From the NCBI RefSeq assembly GCF_042477335.2, contig NC_091255.1, positions 49,516,501 through 49,580,500 on the forward strand: a stretch of DNA of 64,000 bases, given 5' to 3'. Shown in pieces: positions 34,113-46,162 of the stretch. Each line of letters starts with the position of its first letter. Within the stretch, counting starts at the first letter, position 1. The notes under the pieces are model-generated. The model had not been told where the DNA came from. It did no database searches and saw nothing but the letters and a program-made list of their open reading frames with translations. A program made the position numbers and the translations under genes. The stretch comes from Ovis canadensis (lineage: Eukaryota > Chordata > Mammalia > Artiodactyla > Bovidae).

Positions 34113-34540
34113 AAAAAAAAATAAATTTATTTATTTTAATTGGTGGTTAATTACTTTACAATATTGTATTCGTTTTGCCATACATCAACATGAATCCGCC
34201 ACAGGTATGCACGTGTTCCCCATCCTGAACCCCTCTCCCTCCTCCTTGCCCGTACCATCCCTCTGGGTCATCTCAGTGCACCCGCCCCAAGCATCCAGTA
34301 TCATGCATCAAACCTGGACTGGCGATTCATTTCATATATGATATTATACATGTTTCAATGCCATTCTCCCAAATCATCCCACCCTCTCCCTCTCCCACAG
34401 AGTCCAAAAGACTGTTCTATACATCTATGTCTCTTTTGCTGTCTCACATACAGGGTTATCGTTACCATCTTTCTAAATTCCATATATATGCGTTAGTATA
34501 CTGTATTGGTGTTTTTCTTTCTGGCTTGCTTCACTCTGTA
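34113..34540 (-). mobile_element. Ruminant L1 3' UTR
   Basis: Reverse copy starting at the 3' tail (ttaattggtggttaattact) and ending at tgcttcactctgta, where BovB tail sequence begins at once. Confidence 0.8.
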
Positions 34541-36206
34541 TCAGTTCAGTTCAGTCGCTCAGTCGTGTCCGACTCTTTGCGACTCCATGAACCGCAGCAC
34601 GCCAGGCTTCCCTGTCCATCACCAACTCCCGGAGTTCACTCAGACTCACGTCCGAGTCTGTGATGCCATCCAGCCATCTCATCCTCTGTCGCCACCTTTT
34701 CCTCCTGCCCTCAATCCTTCCCAGCATCAGAGTCTTTTCCAATGAGTCAACTCTTCGCATGAGGTGGCCAAAGTACTGGAGTTTCAGCTTTAGCATCATT
34801 CCTTCCAAAGAACACCCAGGGCTGATCTCCATCAGAATGGACTGGTTGGATCTCCTTGCAGTCCAAGGGACTCTCAAGAGTCTTCTCCAACATCACAGTT
34901 CAAAAGCATCAATTCTTCAGCGCTCAGCCTTCTTCAGAGTCCAACTCTCACATCCATACATGACCACAGGAGAAACCATAGCCTTGACTAGACGGACCTT
35001 AGTCGGCAAAGTAATGTCTCTGCTTTTGAATATGCTATCTAGGTTGGTCATAACTTTTCTTCCAAGGAGTAAGCATCTTTTAATTTCATGGCTGCAATCA
35101 CCATCTGCAGTGATTTAGGAGCCCAAAAAATAAAGTCTGACACTGCTTCCACTGTTTCTCCATCTATTTCCCATGGAGTGATGGGACCGGATGCCATGAT
35201 CTTCGTTTTCTGAATGTTGAGCTTTAAGCCAACTTTTTTGCTTTCCTCTTTCACTTTCATCAAGAGGCTTTTTAGTTTCTCTTCACTTTCTGCCATAAGG
35301 GTGGTGTCATCTGCATATCTGAGGTTATTGCTATTTCTCCCGGCAATCTTGATTCCAGCTTGTGTTTCTTCCAGTCCAGCATTTCTCATGATGTACTCTG
35401 CATATAAGTTAAATAAGCAGGGTGACAATATACAGACTTGACATACTCCTTTTCTTATTTGGAACCAGTCTGTTGTTCCATGTCCAGTTCTAACTGTTGC
35501 TTCCTGACCTGCATACAGATTTTTCAAGAGGCAGGTCAGGTGGTCTGGTATTCCCATCTCTTTCAGAATTTTCCACAGTTTATTGTGGTCCACACAGTCA
35601 AAGGCTTTGGCATAGTCAATAAAGCAGAAATAGATGTTTTTCTGGAACTCTCTTGCTTTTTCCATGATTCAGCAGATGTTGGCAATTTGATCTCTGGTTC
35701 CTCTGCCTTTTCTAAAACCAGCTTGAACATCAGGAAGTTCACAGTTCATGTATTGCTGAAGCCTGGCTTGGAGAATTTTGAGCATTACTTTACTAGCATG
35801 TGAGATGAGTGCAATTGTGCAGTAGTTTGAGCATTCTTTGGCACTGCCTTTCTTTGGGATTGGAATGAAAACTGACCTTTTCCAGTCCTGTGGCCACTGC
35901 TGAGTTTTCCAAATTTGCTGGCATATTGAGTGCAGCACTTTCACAGCATCATCTTTTAGGATTTGAAATAGCTCTACTGGAATTCCATCACCTCCACTAG
36001 CTTTGTTTGTAGTGATGCTTTCTAAGGCCCACTTGACTTCACATTCCAGGATGTCTGGCTCTAGATGAGTGATCACACCATCGTGGTTATCTGGGTCGTG
36101 AAGATCCTTTTTGTACAGTTCTTCTGTGTATTCTTGCCATCTCTTCTTAACATCTTCTGCTTCGGTTAGGTCCATACCATTTCTGTCCTTTATCGAGCCC
36201 ATCTTT
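34541..36206 (-). mobile_element. BovB LINE, reverse transcriptase half to 3' end
   Basis: 1.67 kb reverse copy with the tail TCAGTTCAGTTCAG at 34541. The minus strand encodes much of the reverse transcriptase: KASGGDGIPVELFQ, FCFIDYAKAFDCVDHNK and LRYADDTTLMAE (the YADD catalytic motif). A TGA (codon for Trp in related copies) near 35668 and a shift near 35118 break the frame. The N-terminal endonuclease is absent. Confidence 0.93.
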
Positions 36207-36633
36207 GGACTGTGAAGAAGGCTGAGCGCTGAAGAATTGATGCTTTTGAACTGTGGTGTTGGAGAAGACTCTTGAGAGTCCCTTGGACTGCAAGGAGATC
36301 CAACCAGTCCATTCTGAAGGAGATCAGCCCTGGGTGTTCTTTGGAAGGAATGATGCTAAAGCTGAAACTCCAGTACTTTGGCCACCTCATGCGAAGAGTT
36401 GACTCATTGGAAAAGACTCTGATGCTGGGAAGGATTGGAGGCAGGAGGAAAAGGTGGCGACAGAGGATGAGATGGCTGGATGGCATCACTGACTCGATAA
36501 ACGTGAGTCTGAGTGAACTCTGGGAGTTGGTGATGGACATGGTGCCCTGGCGTGCTGTGATTCATGGAGTCACAAAGAGTCGGACATGACTGAGCGAATG
36601 AACTGAACTGAACTGAACTGAACTGAACCCACT
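36207..36633 (+). mobile_element. BovB 3' end, head-to-head with the previous copy
   Basis: Forward copy from tttggactgtgaagaaggct to a long (ACTGA)n tail. It is nearly the mirror image of 34541-34960. A Bov-A scrap follows at 36634-36688. Confidence 0.9.
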
Positions 36634-36751
36634 TCAGTACATGGGATCGCAAAGAGTCTGCCATGACTGAGCAACTTTCACTTTCTTTTCACAACAAATC
36701 AATTAGGGAATAAATTTTTGCCAAGTGTATATTGCTTTAGAAAGGAAGAGG

Positions 36752-36975
36752 TGGTTTTGCATGATGGTTTAAAGTGCAGGATCTGGAATCATGCAGTCCT
36801 GGGTTTGAATCCCAGCGCTGATACTAGCTATGCACGTGACCCTGCTAAATTTTGAATGATTCATGCCCCAGGCTCCTGATTTGTAAAATGAGCAGTGTAG
36901 TAAAAGCACCTGGGGAACACTAAACACTTTGTCTCCAACATAGGAAGTACTCAGTAAATGTTACTTGTTATTATT
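36752..36975 (+). repeat. MIR SINE relic
   Basis: cctgggtttgaatcccagcg, then cctgatttgtaaaatgagca and aagtactcagtaaatgtta: a nearly full MIR. Confidence 0.85.
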
Positions 36976-37260
36976 GTTGCTATAAAAAGATGACCCATAG
37001 AGGGTTATGGAGCATGTTTACATCTTCAAATTATTAGTTAAGGTAGAAATCTAAATATATACTATCATTACCTCAATTGTGTTCCCTGAGGCTCAATTAC
37101 AACAGGGAAACATGATTTCATGTTGAAATGATTTAAACACTCATGACTTTATACGCACCGATCTCCAGTTTGGGCTTTGGTGTTCTATGGAGATAATACA
37201 TGAGACTCCCCTCTCCAGGTTTACCTTTGATTCAATTGTTAGATAAGTATGGCAGACAGT

Positions 37261-37742
37261 AACGCCCCTCTAAAGATGTCCATTAATACCTAGAAGCTGT
37301 GCACATGTATGCTCCGTGGTAAAGTGGAATTAAGGACGCAGACGGAATTAAGGATACAGACAAGATGGTCTTAAAATAGGGAGGTTTTCTAGAATTATTC
37401 ATTTGGACTTGATGTAGTCTCATGCATCTGTAAAAGTGGAAGAGGGAGGTAGAAGAGTGAGTCAGAGAAGGGTTCAGGGTGATGAGATAGGTGACTTTGA
37501 AGATGGAAGGGACACACAAGTCGAGGAATGAGGGAAACTGGAAAAGGCAAGGGAACAGATCCTCCTCTGAGACCTCCAGGAAGGAAAATAGTCCAGCCAA
37601 CACCTTTTTTTTTTAAGCCCAGTGAAATCCATGTCAGACATCAGACTTCTGAAATAGAGAACTGTGAGACAACAAGTTTATGTTGTTTTGTGCCATAAAG
37701 TTTGTGTTAATTTGTTACAGAGGCCACAGAAAATTAATACAG
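37261..37742 (+). repeat. Old interspersed repeat, family not assigned
   Basis: Has the ending tagagaactgtgagacaaca, then tttgtgttaatttgttacag, seen in a group of old mammalian dispersed repeats. I cannot name the family safely. It looks broken and ancient. Confidence 0.35.
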
Positions 37743-38774
37743 CTTGTATATATGTGGGTATAACATTGCAAATAGGAATTCTAACAATTGATTTTGGCTG
37801 AAGATTAAATTAAGACTGATAGATAATTTTTCCATGTCACTTATAAAACATATATTCTCAATACACATATATAATATGGAGTTTTAAATTATTACCGTGG
37901 CAGCAAAGATGATTGCAGTGACTACTTCATAAACTCTACATTATTCAAATTATAGGCAAATTTTTTAACTTACAAATTAATTTGTGTAATATACCTCACA
38001 GAATTAGAATTTAAATCATATTAACTTGAACATTTCACAAGTGAGTTTATTGAAAAGTATAAAACTAATAAAAATCAAGGTTTTTCTTGAAGATGCAAGG
38101 TATACATGGGTACCATGATTAGGGTGGATGCAAACATGTTTTTCTTCACACCCAAGTCCACCTCCCACCTGATCTCATTCTCTGTCCACAGCTTTTTAAC
38201 TCCCCTGTGGACTTTGCTCTCAGACAAACCTGAACTGTGGGTTTCTCTGTGACTAATTACTGTTTACTGCATAAGCTTCATATCATTAGTATGAAGAGAT
38301 GGTGCTCTAACTGGGACAGGGGACATAATACCTGCATTCTACTCCCACTGAATATTCAGTTCTATTTGGGTGAGCTCCAAATCATCTCTTGGATTATCTC
38401 ACTCTGTGGCCACCAGACCATACGTTTTTCCTCCTTATTTTTTTCTGTTTCTTCCAATTTCTCCCCTGAAGTCACAAACATAGCGTCTTCTACTTTTACT
38501 ATCTAAGTCTAATATTACACTTGATTTCTTTTCTGATAACTAATGCCCCCAAACTTGCAGCCTTCATTAAACGTGATTCTGGGGATGGATTTTCAATATC
38601 CTATCCTATCTCCCCTTTCCCTGTTAATCTCAGGATGGATCAGAACCAGAAACCCCCTAGAGCTTTAGCGGCCCCTGATTGCTGATGAAGCCACAAGTCA
38701 TCTGTTGGAAACATGAGTGTCTTGTAGTCATTGTTTCAACCCTGTATTTATCATAAATGTGAAAAGGATTAGAA
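37743..38774. other. Intergenic sequence, nothing recognised
   Basis: AT-rich at first, then mixed; no gene or clear repeat seen. Confidence 0.45.
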
Positions 38775-39295
38775 TGAGATTTAGTTTTGATATGCGCTTC
38801 TCTAATAATTAGTGATGTTGAGCACATTTTCATGTGCCTCTTGGCCATCTGTTTGTCTACTTTGGAGAAATGTCTATTTAGATCTTTGGCTTATTTTTTG
38901 ATTGAGTTGTTTGGTTTCTCATGATATTGGGTTGTGTGAGCAGTTTGTATGTTTTGAGATTAATCCCTCATCCGTTGCAAATATTTTTCTCCTATTTTGA
39001 GGATTGTCTTTTCATCCTGTTTATGGTTGTCTTTGCTGTGCAAAAGCTTTTAAGTTTAATTAAGGCCCATTTGTTTATTTTTGTTTTTATTTTCATTACT
39101 GTAGCAGGTGGGTTAAAAAAGATCTTGCAGCTTGGTACTCTGTGTTGACCTACATGAGTGGGATGGAGGAGGGCAGAGGGGGGTCCAAGAGGGAGGAGAT
39201 ATATGTATAATACAAATAGCTGATTCACTTTGTTGCGCAGCTGAAACCAGCACAACATTGCAAAGCAACTCTACCCCAATTAAAAAAAAAAAAAG
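38775..39295. mobile_element. L1 fragment pair in opposite orientations
   Basis: 38775-39128 is reverse L1 ORF2 (ctgtgcaaaagcttttaagt). 39130-39295 is forward L1 3' UTR ending in poly(A) (acaacattgcaaagcaactc). Fits 5' inversion at integration. Confidence 0.7.
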
Positions 39296-40779
39296 AAATG
39301 AGATTTTCCTGATATTTCTCCAATCAAGACCTCTTGGTTTATGTCTGGTGGAGTTGAACCATTGCATGCCAATCTTCAAACAATAAACTTTAGACGAACC
39401 CAGCAAACATAGCTGCTGTGGTTAGAATGAGATGAGGTGGAGGTGCTCTTTAGAAAGGCTCTGTCTGATTACCAAGGCAAAGCGTTTCCGGGGAGACACT
39501 CTGAGCAGTCACAGTGGTCCATCTCTGTTCTCAAGCTGGCGGGTCCAGAAGCATCAGTGTTCCAGAACCAGAGGGATGTCCAAGAGCTGATTCGTAGTAA
39601 CCTAACTATTAAGTGACAGTTGAATGAGCTAGAATGCCAATGTAATTAATTTACCATTGAGAGATGATCCATTCTGCAGCCAGAAAATTCCTGCGTACAC
39701 CTTCTTTATTGTACCTGAGTACTGGAGAAACCAGACTGTGGCGTGGAGGTTGTTCAGCACCATGGACCCAGGTGAGAGATGTTGGGTTTTCATAGCGAAG
39801 CCTCGGGAACCACCCCGACTCTCCATGCGCTGTGACTGTGTTCAGTGTTGATCTTTCATGGATTGGGCTGGTGATGGACACCACTGATTTGCTTTTAGGG
39901 GTCCCCTGCTTCAGACCTCTATGACACACACATTATTTCTTTAAACATTTATGCCTTTGATTGGGCCACAGATACTGTGTTGTCCGACTTCAGTGATTAA
40001 GCTCAGGTCTTTTGGTGTATATTAATGGAAGACTTGAATTTATTCCAATTTTAACTTGAGTGATTAATAACTGTATGACACTGAGCGAAATGACTTCCAT
40101 GAGCCTTGGTTCACTTACCAGTAAGGTGAGAATGTTAATAATAATAATAGTATGACAGGTTAGTTTTGAGATGGAGAGACAAAATTCATGTAAAGCTCTT
40201 ACAGTTATGCCAGGAGAATGGCCACCAGTCCTATCTGAACTGCCCTGTTACATCCATATTCCACAAGAGTAATCCTATTTATAGGGCTGGCTTCAAACTA
40301 TTTTCCATCCTCCTCTTGGGCCACCTTCTTCCTATTGACTGCCACAGACTGTGAAGGTTGACATATTAAGGAGAAATCTTTTCCATCTGAGTTCCATAAC
40401 ATTTTGCAAAATAGAAGAGTTAGATCTCTATGTGGCAATCATTCACTATGTGTATGTAATACGTCAAAACAACAAAATAAATGAAAAAAAAGAAAAAAAC
40501 CAACTTGAATGCATTTAATGTTTATTAAAAAATAAAACAAAGGTTTCATCTTAAATCTAGAGCTTTCATTAGTTACGAGGATGGCTTTCCATGTCTGTAC
40601 CATTGTCAGATCAACAGAAATACTTCATTAGTTCAAGTGTGGGTATTTGGCACATTGAATGTGCACTTCTCAAAGCAACGCAGTGAAGTCATACTCACAG
40701 TGTTACCAGGTACTAGGCATGCTTTCAGAGAACCGCCAATCCCTAACTTGCGTACGTGCTTTGCGTACATTAATTAGTT
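39296..40779. other. Intergenic sequence, nothing recognised
   Basis: No gene or clear repeat seen over 1.5 kb. Confidence 0.45.
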
Positions 40780-40920
40780 TCATCATCTCAACCCTATGAT
40801 GTCGAAGCTATTAATAGGCAGTGGAGGTAGAGAAATTAGGTAAGTTGCCCAAGATCTCATGGTAGGTGGCAGGGCAGGGCTGGGAATCAGACCTAGCTAG
40901 TCTAACTTCAAGTATCTGTT
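40780..40920 (-). repeat. MIR SINE relic
   Basis: gtaagttgcccaagatctca and ggctgggaatcagacctagc follow the reverse MIR consensus. Confidence 0.65.
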
Positions 40921-41560
40921 CTTAATCAGCATGTGACTCTGCTTCTTAGCTAGAGATGGCCAAGGTTCTCTTCTGGCTTTTTCTGATGCTTTGGTAGGAG
41001 TCACGGGTTCTGAATTTTTATTCTAGTCTCTTTTTCTTGATCAAGTTACAGTCTTCCTGAATGCTGTAATTTTTATTTGCCTTCTACTGTGAGACTTTTC
41101 TCTGCACCCACAAAGCTATGCTGAGGGATGGGGAGGAGTGCTCTCTTGGACTGTGGTAGTTAAGGAGGAAGGCACAGTTAGTTTTTTCAGATGGGTCAGT
41201 AGAAAATGAGTTGACAAACACTTATTCTCCACTGAGATGCAGAGAGAAGACCTTTCTATTGTTACATACAAGTTAGGGATAGGCGGTTCTCTATAACCAA
41301 ATACATGACTTTGGAGAAATTCAGTCCCAAGTGGGTCTTCTGGGCCTGTAGAGTTAAGTTGCTTCTCCAAGGGTGACACGTATCAAGTTAGTAGGTACAA
41401 TCCTATCCAGTGTAACTCACAAGCACCTGCCAGGACCACTGGGCCATCACAAGGAGGTGTAATACCAGAGATCTTTGCCCCTGGCTTAGAATAAAGGCCT
41501 TCTTATTTTTTTCAAGGTACCAGTAGTATGTCCAAGTTGATTGTTAACCTTGTTCTAGGT

Positions 41561-41702
41561 AGAGAGGGAAGAGGGAGAGAGAAAAAGAGAAAGAAAGGGA
41601 AAGGAGAGAAGGAGGAGAAGACAGATGGAGAGGAAGAGAAGGGGCAAGAGAAGAAGGAAGAGGTGGAGGAACAGGAGGAGGAGGAGAATATGAAGAGAAC
41701 AG
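41561..41702 (+). repeat. Polypurine tract (GA-rich)
   Basis: About 140 bases almost entirely A and G on the plus strand, imperfect GAGGA/GAAGA motifs. It gives Lys/Glu-rich or Leu/Ser-rich open frames by composition only. Confidence 0.9.
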
Positions 41703-42284
41703 TGGGAGGGCCAAGAAAACAGGTTCAGAAACTTGGCTATTGGTGACATCACCTTAATTAGAATATTTAGAAACATTGGCATATTACATATTTTCTTATG
41801 TGCATGTGAGTGGTGGTCTACGTCTTAAATATATCACCTAAGAAAGAACTGCATATATAATGTTCAACCCAAAATGATAATTCAATTAAATAAACCTTTT
41901 CAATATTGCCAGATAAGGTTGTTCCCATTTGAACTGGGTGCGTGGGTTGTTCCCATGAAACTTGTGAATCATGCATGAACACACTGGCCAGATATTTCTA
42001 GCCAGCCAAATAGCCAAAGGATTCATTTCCTATAAAGTCATTTGATCACAGTGTTGAAACAATGTATCCCAGACTTGCTTGACTGATACTAACCCATGGC
42101 ACTGTCTCATGGACGCTGGCTCATCATGCCTCTTCCTAGCATGGATGGCATACCTCCTTTCTGTTTTGGGACACTTACCTTTTCTCCTGAATTTTAATCT
42201 CTCTCCCTTCCTCTCATTTGGAAAGGGCATTTGCTTTTAAAATACCATTTATTATCAAAACTTGAATTTAATTTATTTTATTTT
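41703..42284. other. Intergenic sequence, nothing recognised
   Basis: No gene or clear repeat seen. Confidence 0.45.
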
Positions 42285-42580
42285 TGTTTTTTTTTAAGCT
42301 CTTTATGTTGTATTCAATTATAGCCAACTAACAATATTGTGATCATTTTACGGGAACAACGAAAGGACTTGGCCGCGCATATACATGTATGCATTTTCCC
42401 CCAAACTCCCCTTCCATCCAGGCTGCCACATAACATTGAGCAGAGTTCCATGTGCCAAACAGTAGGTCCTTGTTGATTATCCATTTTAAATATAGCAGTG
42501 TGTACATGTCCATCCCAAATTCTCTAACTACCCCTTCCCCTTATTGTTCCCCTGGGCAACCATAAGTTTATTCTTTGAAA
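42285..42580 (-). mobile_element. L1 3' end
   Basis: Reverse copy: gccaaacagtaggtccttgt and ttgttcccctgggcaaccat, typical L1 3' UTR. Confidence 0.75.
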
Positions 42581-43149
42581 ACTTCAATTTTGAATCAAAA
42601 CAGACAGAATTAGGATAAACTGACTCAAGCAATGAGTAAGATATTTTTCTCCACTGTTTGAGAGATGGAAATTAAGGGAATTAATAATAATAACAACATA
42701 CAATTATTAGCTTGTAAAGAACTTAAAGAGCTTATTGATAGCATCAAATTGCTTTTGAAAGAAATCAGAGAGAGGAGTTGGAGGACATTTTGTCAAGCGT
42801 CATTTCCTATGTACGTATGCAGAGGACTAGACACAATGAGTGACGTCAGGAATTGTAAGGGAAACTAAAGATGTTAGAGCAAGAAGATTCCTGGTGAGCA
42901 TCCAGAGCATACGGAAGTCAAATGATGCTCCTAATGATTAGACGTGAATGGCACTGTCTTGTGGCCCAGGGCGGTTTCCATCAGACCCAGTTTCACCTCT
43001 ATCTACTACAGATGCGACAAAGAGTGAGAAGCAGAGAGAGAGTACAGGATTCTCTTACTGACTGCGTAGTGATTGATGATGGGCCAGTCACCTTTCTCTG
43101 TGAGTTGCAGTTCCTCCATCTCTGATATGAAAAAAAAAACCAAAACTAT

Positions 43150-43650
43150 TAGATGCCACAAAAATACTTTCCTAACTTTCAAAGAGATATGAGCACTCTC
43201 ATGTTCATTGTGGCAGTATTCTCAATAGCCAAGAGAAAGAAACAACCATCTCTGCTCATTGATGGATGAATGTGGATGAATGTAAAAAAAAAAAAAAAAT
43301 CACACACACAGACAAACACACACTGAGCCTTAAAAAAGGAAATCCTTCAGTATGTGGCAACATGTCTGAACATAACACTAAATGAAATGCACAGAAGGAC
43401 TGAAAATGCATAATTCCATTTATACGAATGATTTTAAATAAAGTCATCGAAACAAAGGATAGAAGTTGCCAGGGGCTTGGATGAGGGGAAAGGGAGAAGT
43501 TACTAATCAACAAGTATAAAATTTCAGCTATACAAAATAAATACGTTCTAGAAATCTACTGTATAATAATGTGTCTAACAAAACTATTGTTCACTTAAAA
43601 AATCTGTTAAGAGGGTCGATCTCATGTTAAGTGTTCTTACCATAGTAAAG
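43150..43650 (+). mobile_element. Old L1 3' region
   Basis: Contains tcattgtggcagtattctca, atagccaagagaaagaaaca and ggaaatccttcagtatgtgg; strongly diverged. An A-run and CA repeat lie at 43285-43325. Confidence 0.6.
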
Positions 43651-43872
43651 TAAACTTTAAAATAAATGCACTTAATCTACGACTTTTTGGACAAAGAGAA
43701 CTATCAGTGCTAATGACATGAAGACTCCTGGGATGGTTTCTCACTAGAAGCAATGACAAGCAAGCTGGAGAAAGGTGCTTCGAATGGTTGAAAAATAATC
43801 TGTTGCTGCTGTGAATTGTTTCTATTCTTGGACACTGATTACATAAAGTATCAGGTGCTATTTTGACTTTAG

Positions 43873-44904
43873 GGAATACCAGACCACCTGACCTGCCTCT
43901 TGAGAAATCTGTATGCAGGTCAGGAAGCAACAGTTAGAACTGGACATGGAACAACAGACTGGTTCCAAATAGGAAAAGGAGTATATCAAGGCTGTATATT
44001 GTCACCCTGCTTATTTAACTTATATGCAGAGTACATCATGAGAAATGCTGGACTGGAAGAAACACAAGCTGGAATCAAGATTGCCGGGAGAAATAGCAAT
44101 AACCTCAGATATGCAGATGACACCACCCTTATGGCAGAAAGTGAAGAGGAGCTAAAAAGCCTTTTGGTGAAAGTGAAAGAGGAGAGTGAAAAAGTTGGCT
44201 TAAAGCTCAACATTCAGAAAATGAAGATCATGGCATCCGGTCCCATCACTTCATGGGAAATAGATGGGGAAACAGTGGAAGCAGTGTCAGACTTTATCTT
44301 TTTGGGCTCCAAAATCACTGCAGATGGTGATGCAGCCATGACATTAAAAGACACTTACTCCTTGGAAGGAAAGTTATGACCAACCTAGACAGTATATTCA
44401 AAAGCAGAGACATTACTTTGCCAACTAAGGTCCGTCTAGTCAAGGCTATGGTTTTTCCTGTGGTCATGTATGGATGTGAGAGTTGGACTGTGAAGAAGGC
44501 TGAGCACTGAAGAATGGCTCAAAAGAAGGCTTTTGAACTGTGGTGTTGGAGAAGACTCTTGAGAGTCCCTTGGACTGCAAGGAGATCCAACCAGTCCATT
44601 CTGAAGGAGATCAGCCCTGGTGTTCTTTGGAAGGAATGATGCTAAAGCTGAAACTCCAGTACTTTGGCCACCTCATGCAAAGAGTTGACTCATTGGAAAA
44701 GACTCTGATGCTGGGAGGGACTGGGGGCAGGAGGAGAAGGGGACGACTGAGGATGAGATGTCTGGATGGCATCACAGACTCGATGGACGTGAGTCTGAGT
44801 GAACTCCGGGAGATGGTGATCAACAGGGAAGCCTGGCATGCTGCGATTCATGGGGTCGCAAAGAGTCGGACACGACTGAGCGACTGAAATGAACTGAACT
44901 GAAG
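43873..44904 (+). mobile_element. BovB LINE, reverse transcriptase core to 3' end
   Basis: Forward copy encoding RTGHGTTDWFQIGKGVYQGC and LRYADDTTLMAESEEEL (YADD intact) with few breaks, ending ctgaaatgaactgaactgaa. 5'-truncated. Confidence 0.93.
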
Positions 44905-45599
44905 GAAATCAAAGTACTTAAAATTCAGCCTTATTATTGTGTGGTGGCATTGAGTGAGTCACTTAACTTCTCTATCTGTTGGTTTTTTATTTTTTTATAT
45001 TTTATTTTTTATTTTCTATACAAGTTCGAAAGACTATTTTCCCATTGACAGTTATTACAAAATAACTTTATTTTGTTGGTTTCTTTATCTTTTATATGGG
45101 AATATTAATAGTAACTACTTTATGGTAGTGTTTTGATTAAATGAGTTAATAACACTTATCAACAGATTTATTATTGATGAACCTGCTGTATAAACAGGTG
45201 GATGGATATGTGGAGAAGGAGCTGTCTGCAAGTGTGGTCATCTAGCAAGTTCATTTCAGAACCTAAAAGAAAGCCCCCGACAAAGGTATCACGTCATCCA
45301 GAACTTGAAATCATAAGGCACTTGTCAGATAGAAAGCAGTGGCTTTTAGTTCAGCGTACATGCTTCAGCTGAGGATATTTGTTTAAATTTGCATTTCAGG
45401 GTCCCACACCTGGAGATGCTAATGCAGGAGGTCTGGGATAGGGCCCCCAAATTTGAATTTTACAGCTCTCCAGGGGATCTAGACGTAGATAGTTTCTGGG
45501 TCATCTGGAGAATTCCTGGTGGAAAGTAATGCAAGAGGTTATCACTAACCCAGTTCTTGGGGAAATTATTTTACGCTGCTTCTTCTAACTAGAAATTTC
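44905..45599. other. Intergenic sequence, nothing recognised
   Basis: AT-rich then mixed; no gene seen. Confidence 0.45.
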
Positions 45600-45840
45600 T
45601 GTTAGTAATGGCAGTATTGATAATAATATCAACTAGCAGTTACTGAATACATGCTGTTCATCAGCTACTCCTCTAAGCACTTTACATGCTCTATAGTTCA
45701 TTTAATGTTCAGAATGACCTGGTACTGCTAATACCCTCATTTCACAAATGAGGAAAGTGAGGTCCAGGAAGGGTCAATAAATAGTCTGAAGTCTCACAGT
45801 GAGGAATCAGAGGTGGGATTTGAACTCAGACTCCAGAGAA
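45600..45840 (-). repeat. MIR SINE relic
   Basis: tctaagcactttacatgctc, atttcacaaatgaggaaagt and gtgggatttgaactcagact: reverse MIR, nearly full. Confidence 0.8.
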
Positions 45841-45887
45841 CATGCTGTTTCCTGATTTATGACTGATTTTTGAGCTGTGCTAAAGTT

Positions 45888-46162
45888 ATACTTTAAATTT
45901 TTTGTATTTTGTTGAAGTACAGTTGGTTTAAAATGTTGTGTTTGTTTCAGGTGTACAGCAAAGTGATTCAGTTATACATAGATATATATCTATTTTTTCC
46001 ATCTTCTTTTTCCTTATAGGTTGTTACAAAATACTGACTTTAGTTCCCTGTGCTATACAGTAGGTCCTTGTTGATTATTTTATATATAGTAGTATGTATC
46101 TATTAATTAAAAAATCCTTATTTATCCCTCCTCCCTTCTCCTTTGGCAACCACAAGTTTTTT
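45888..46162 (-). mobile_element. L1 3' end
   Basis: Reverse copy: gtgtacagcaaagtgattca, ctatacagtaggtccttgtt, ctcctttggcaaccacaag. Confidence 0.8.

Noticed and set aside
34541-36206. Long reverse transcriptase frames as a possible domesticated host gene
   Set aside because: They belong to a 5'-truncated BovB with an in-frame stop and a frameshift; no promoter or conserved exon structure.
41528-41746. Lys/Glu-rich open frame, and its Leu/Ser-rich opposite
   Set aside because: Both arise from the composition of the polypurine tract; no domain or splice context.
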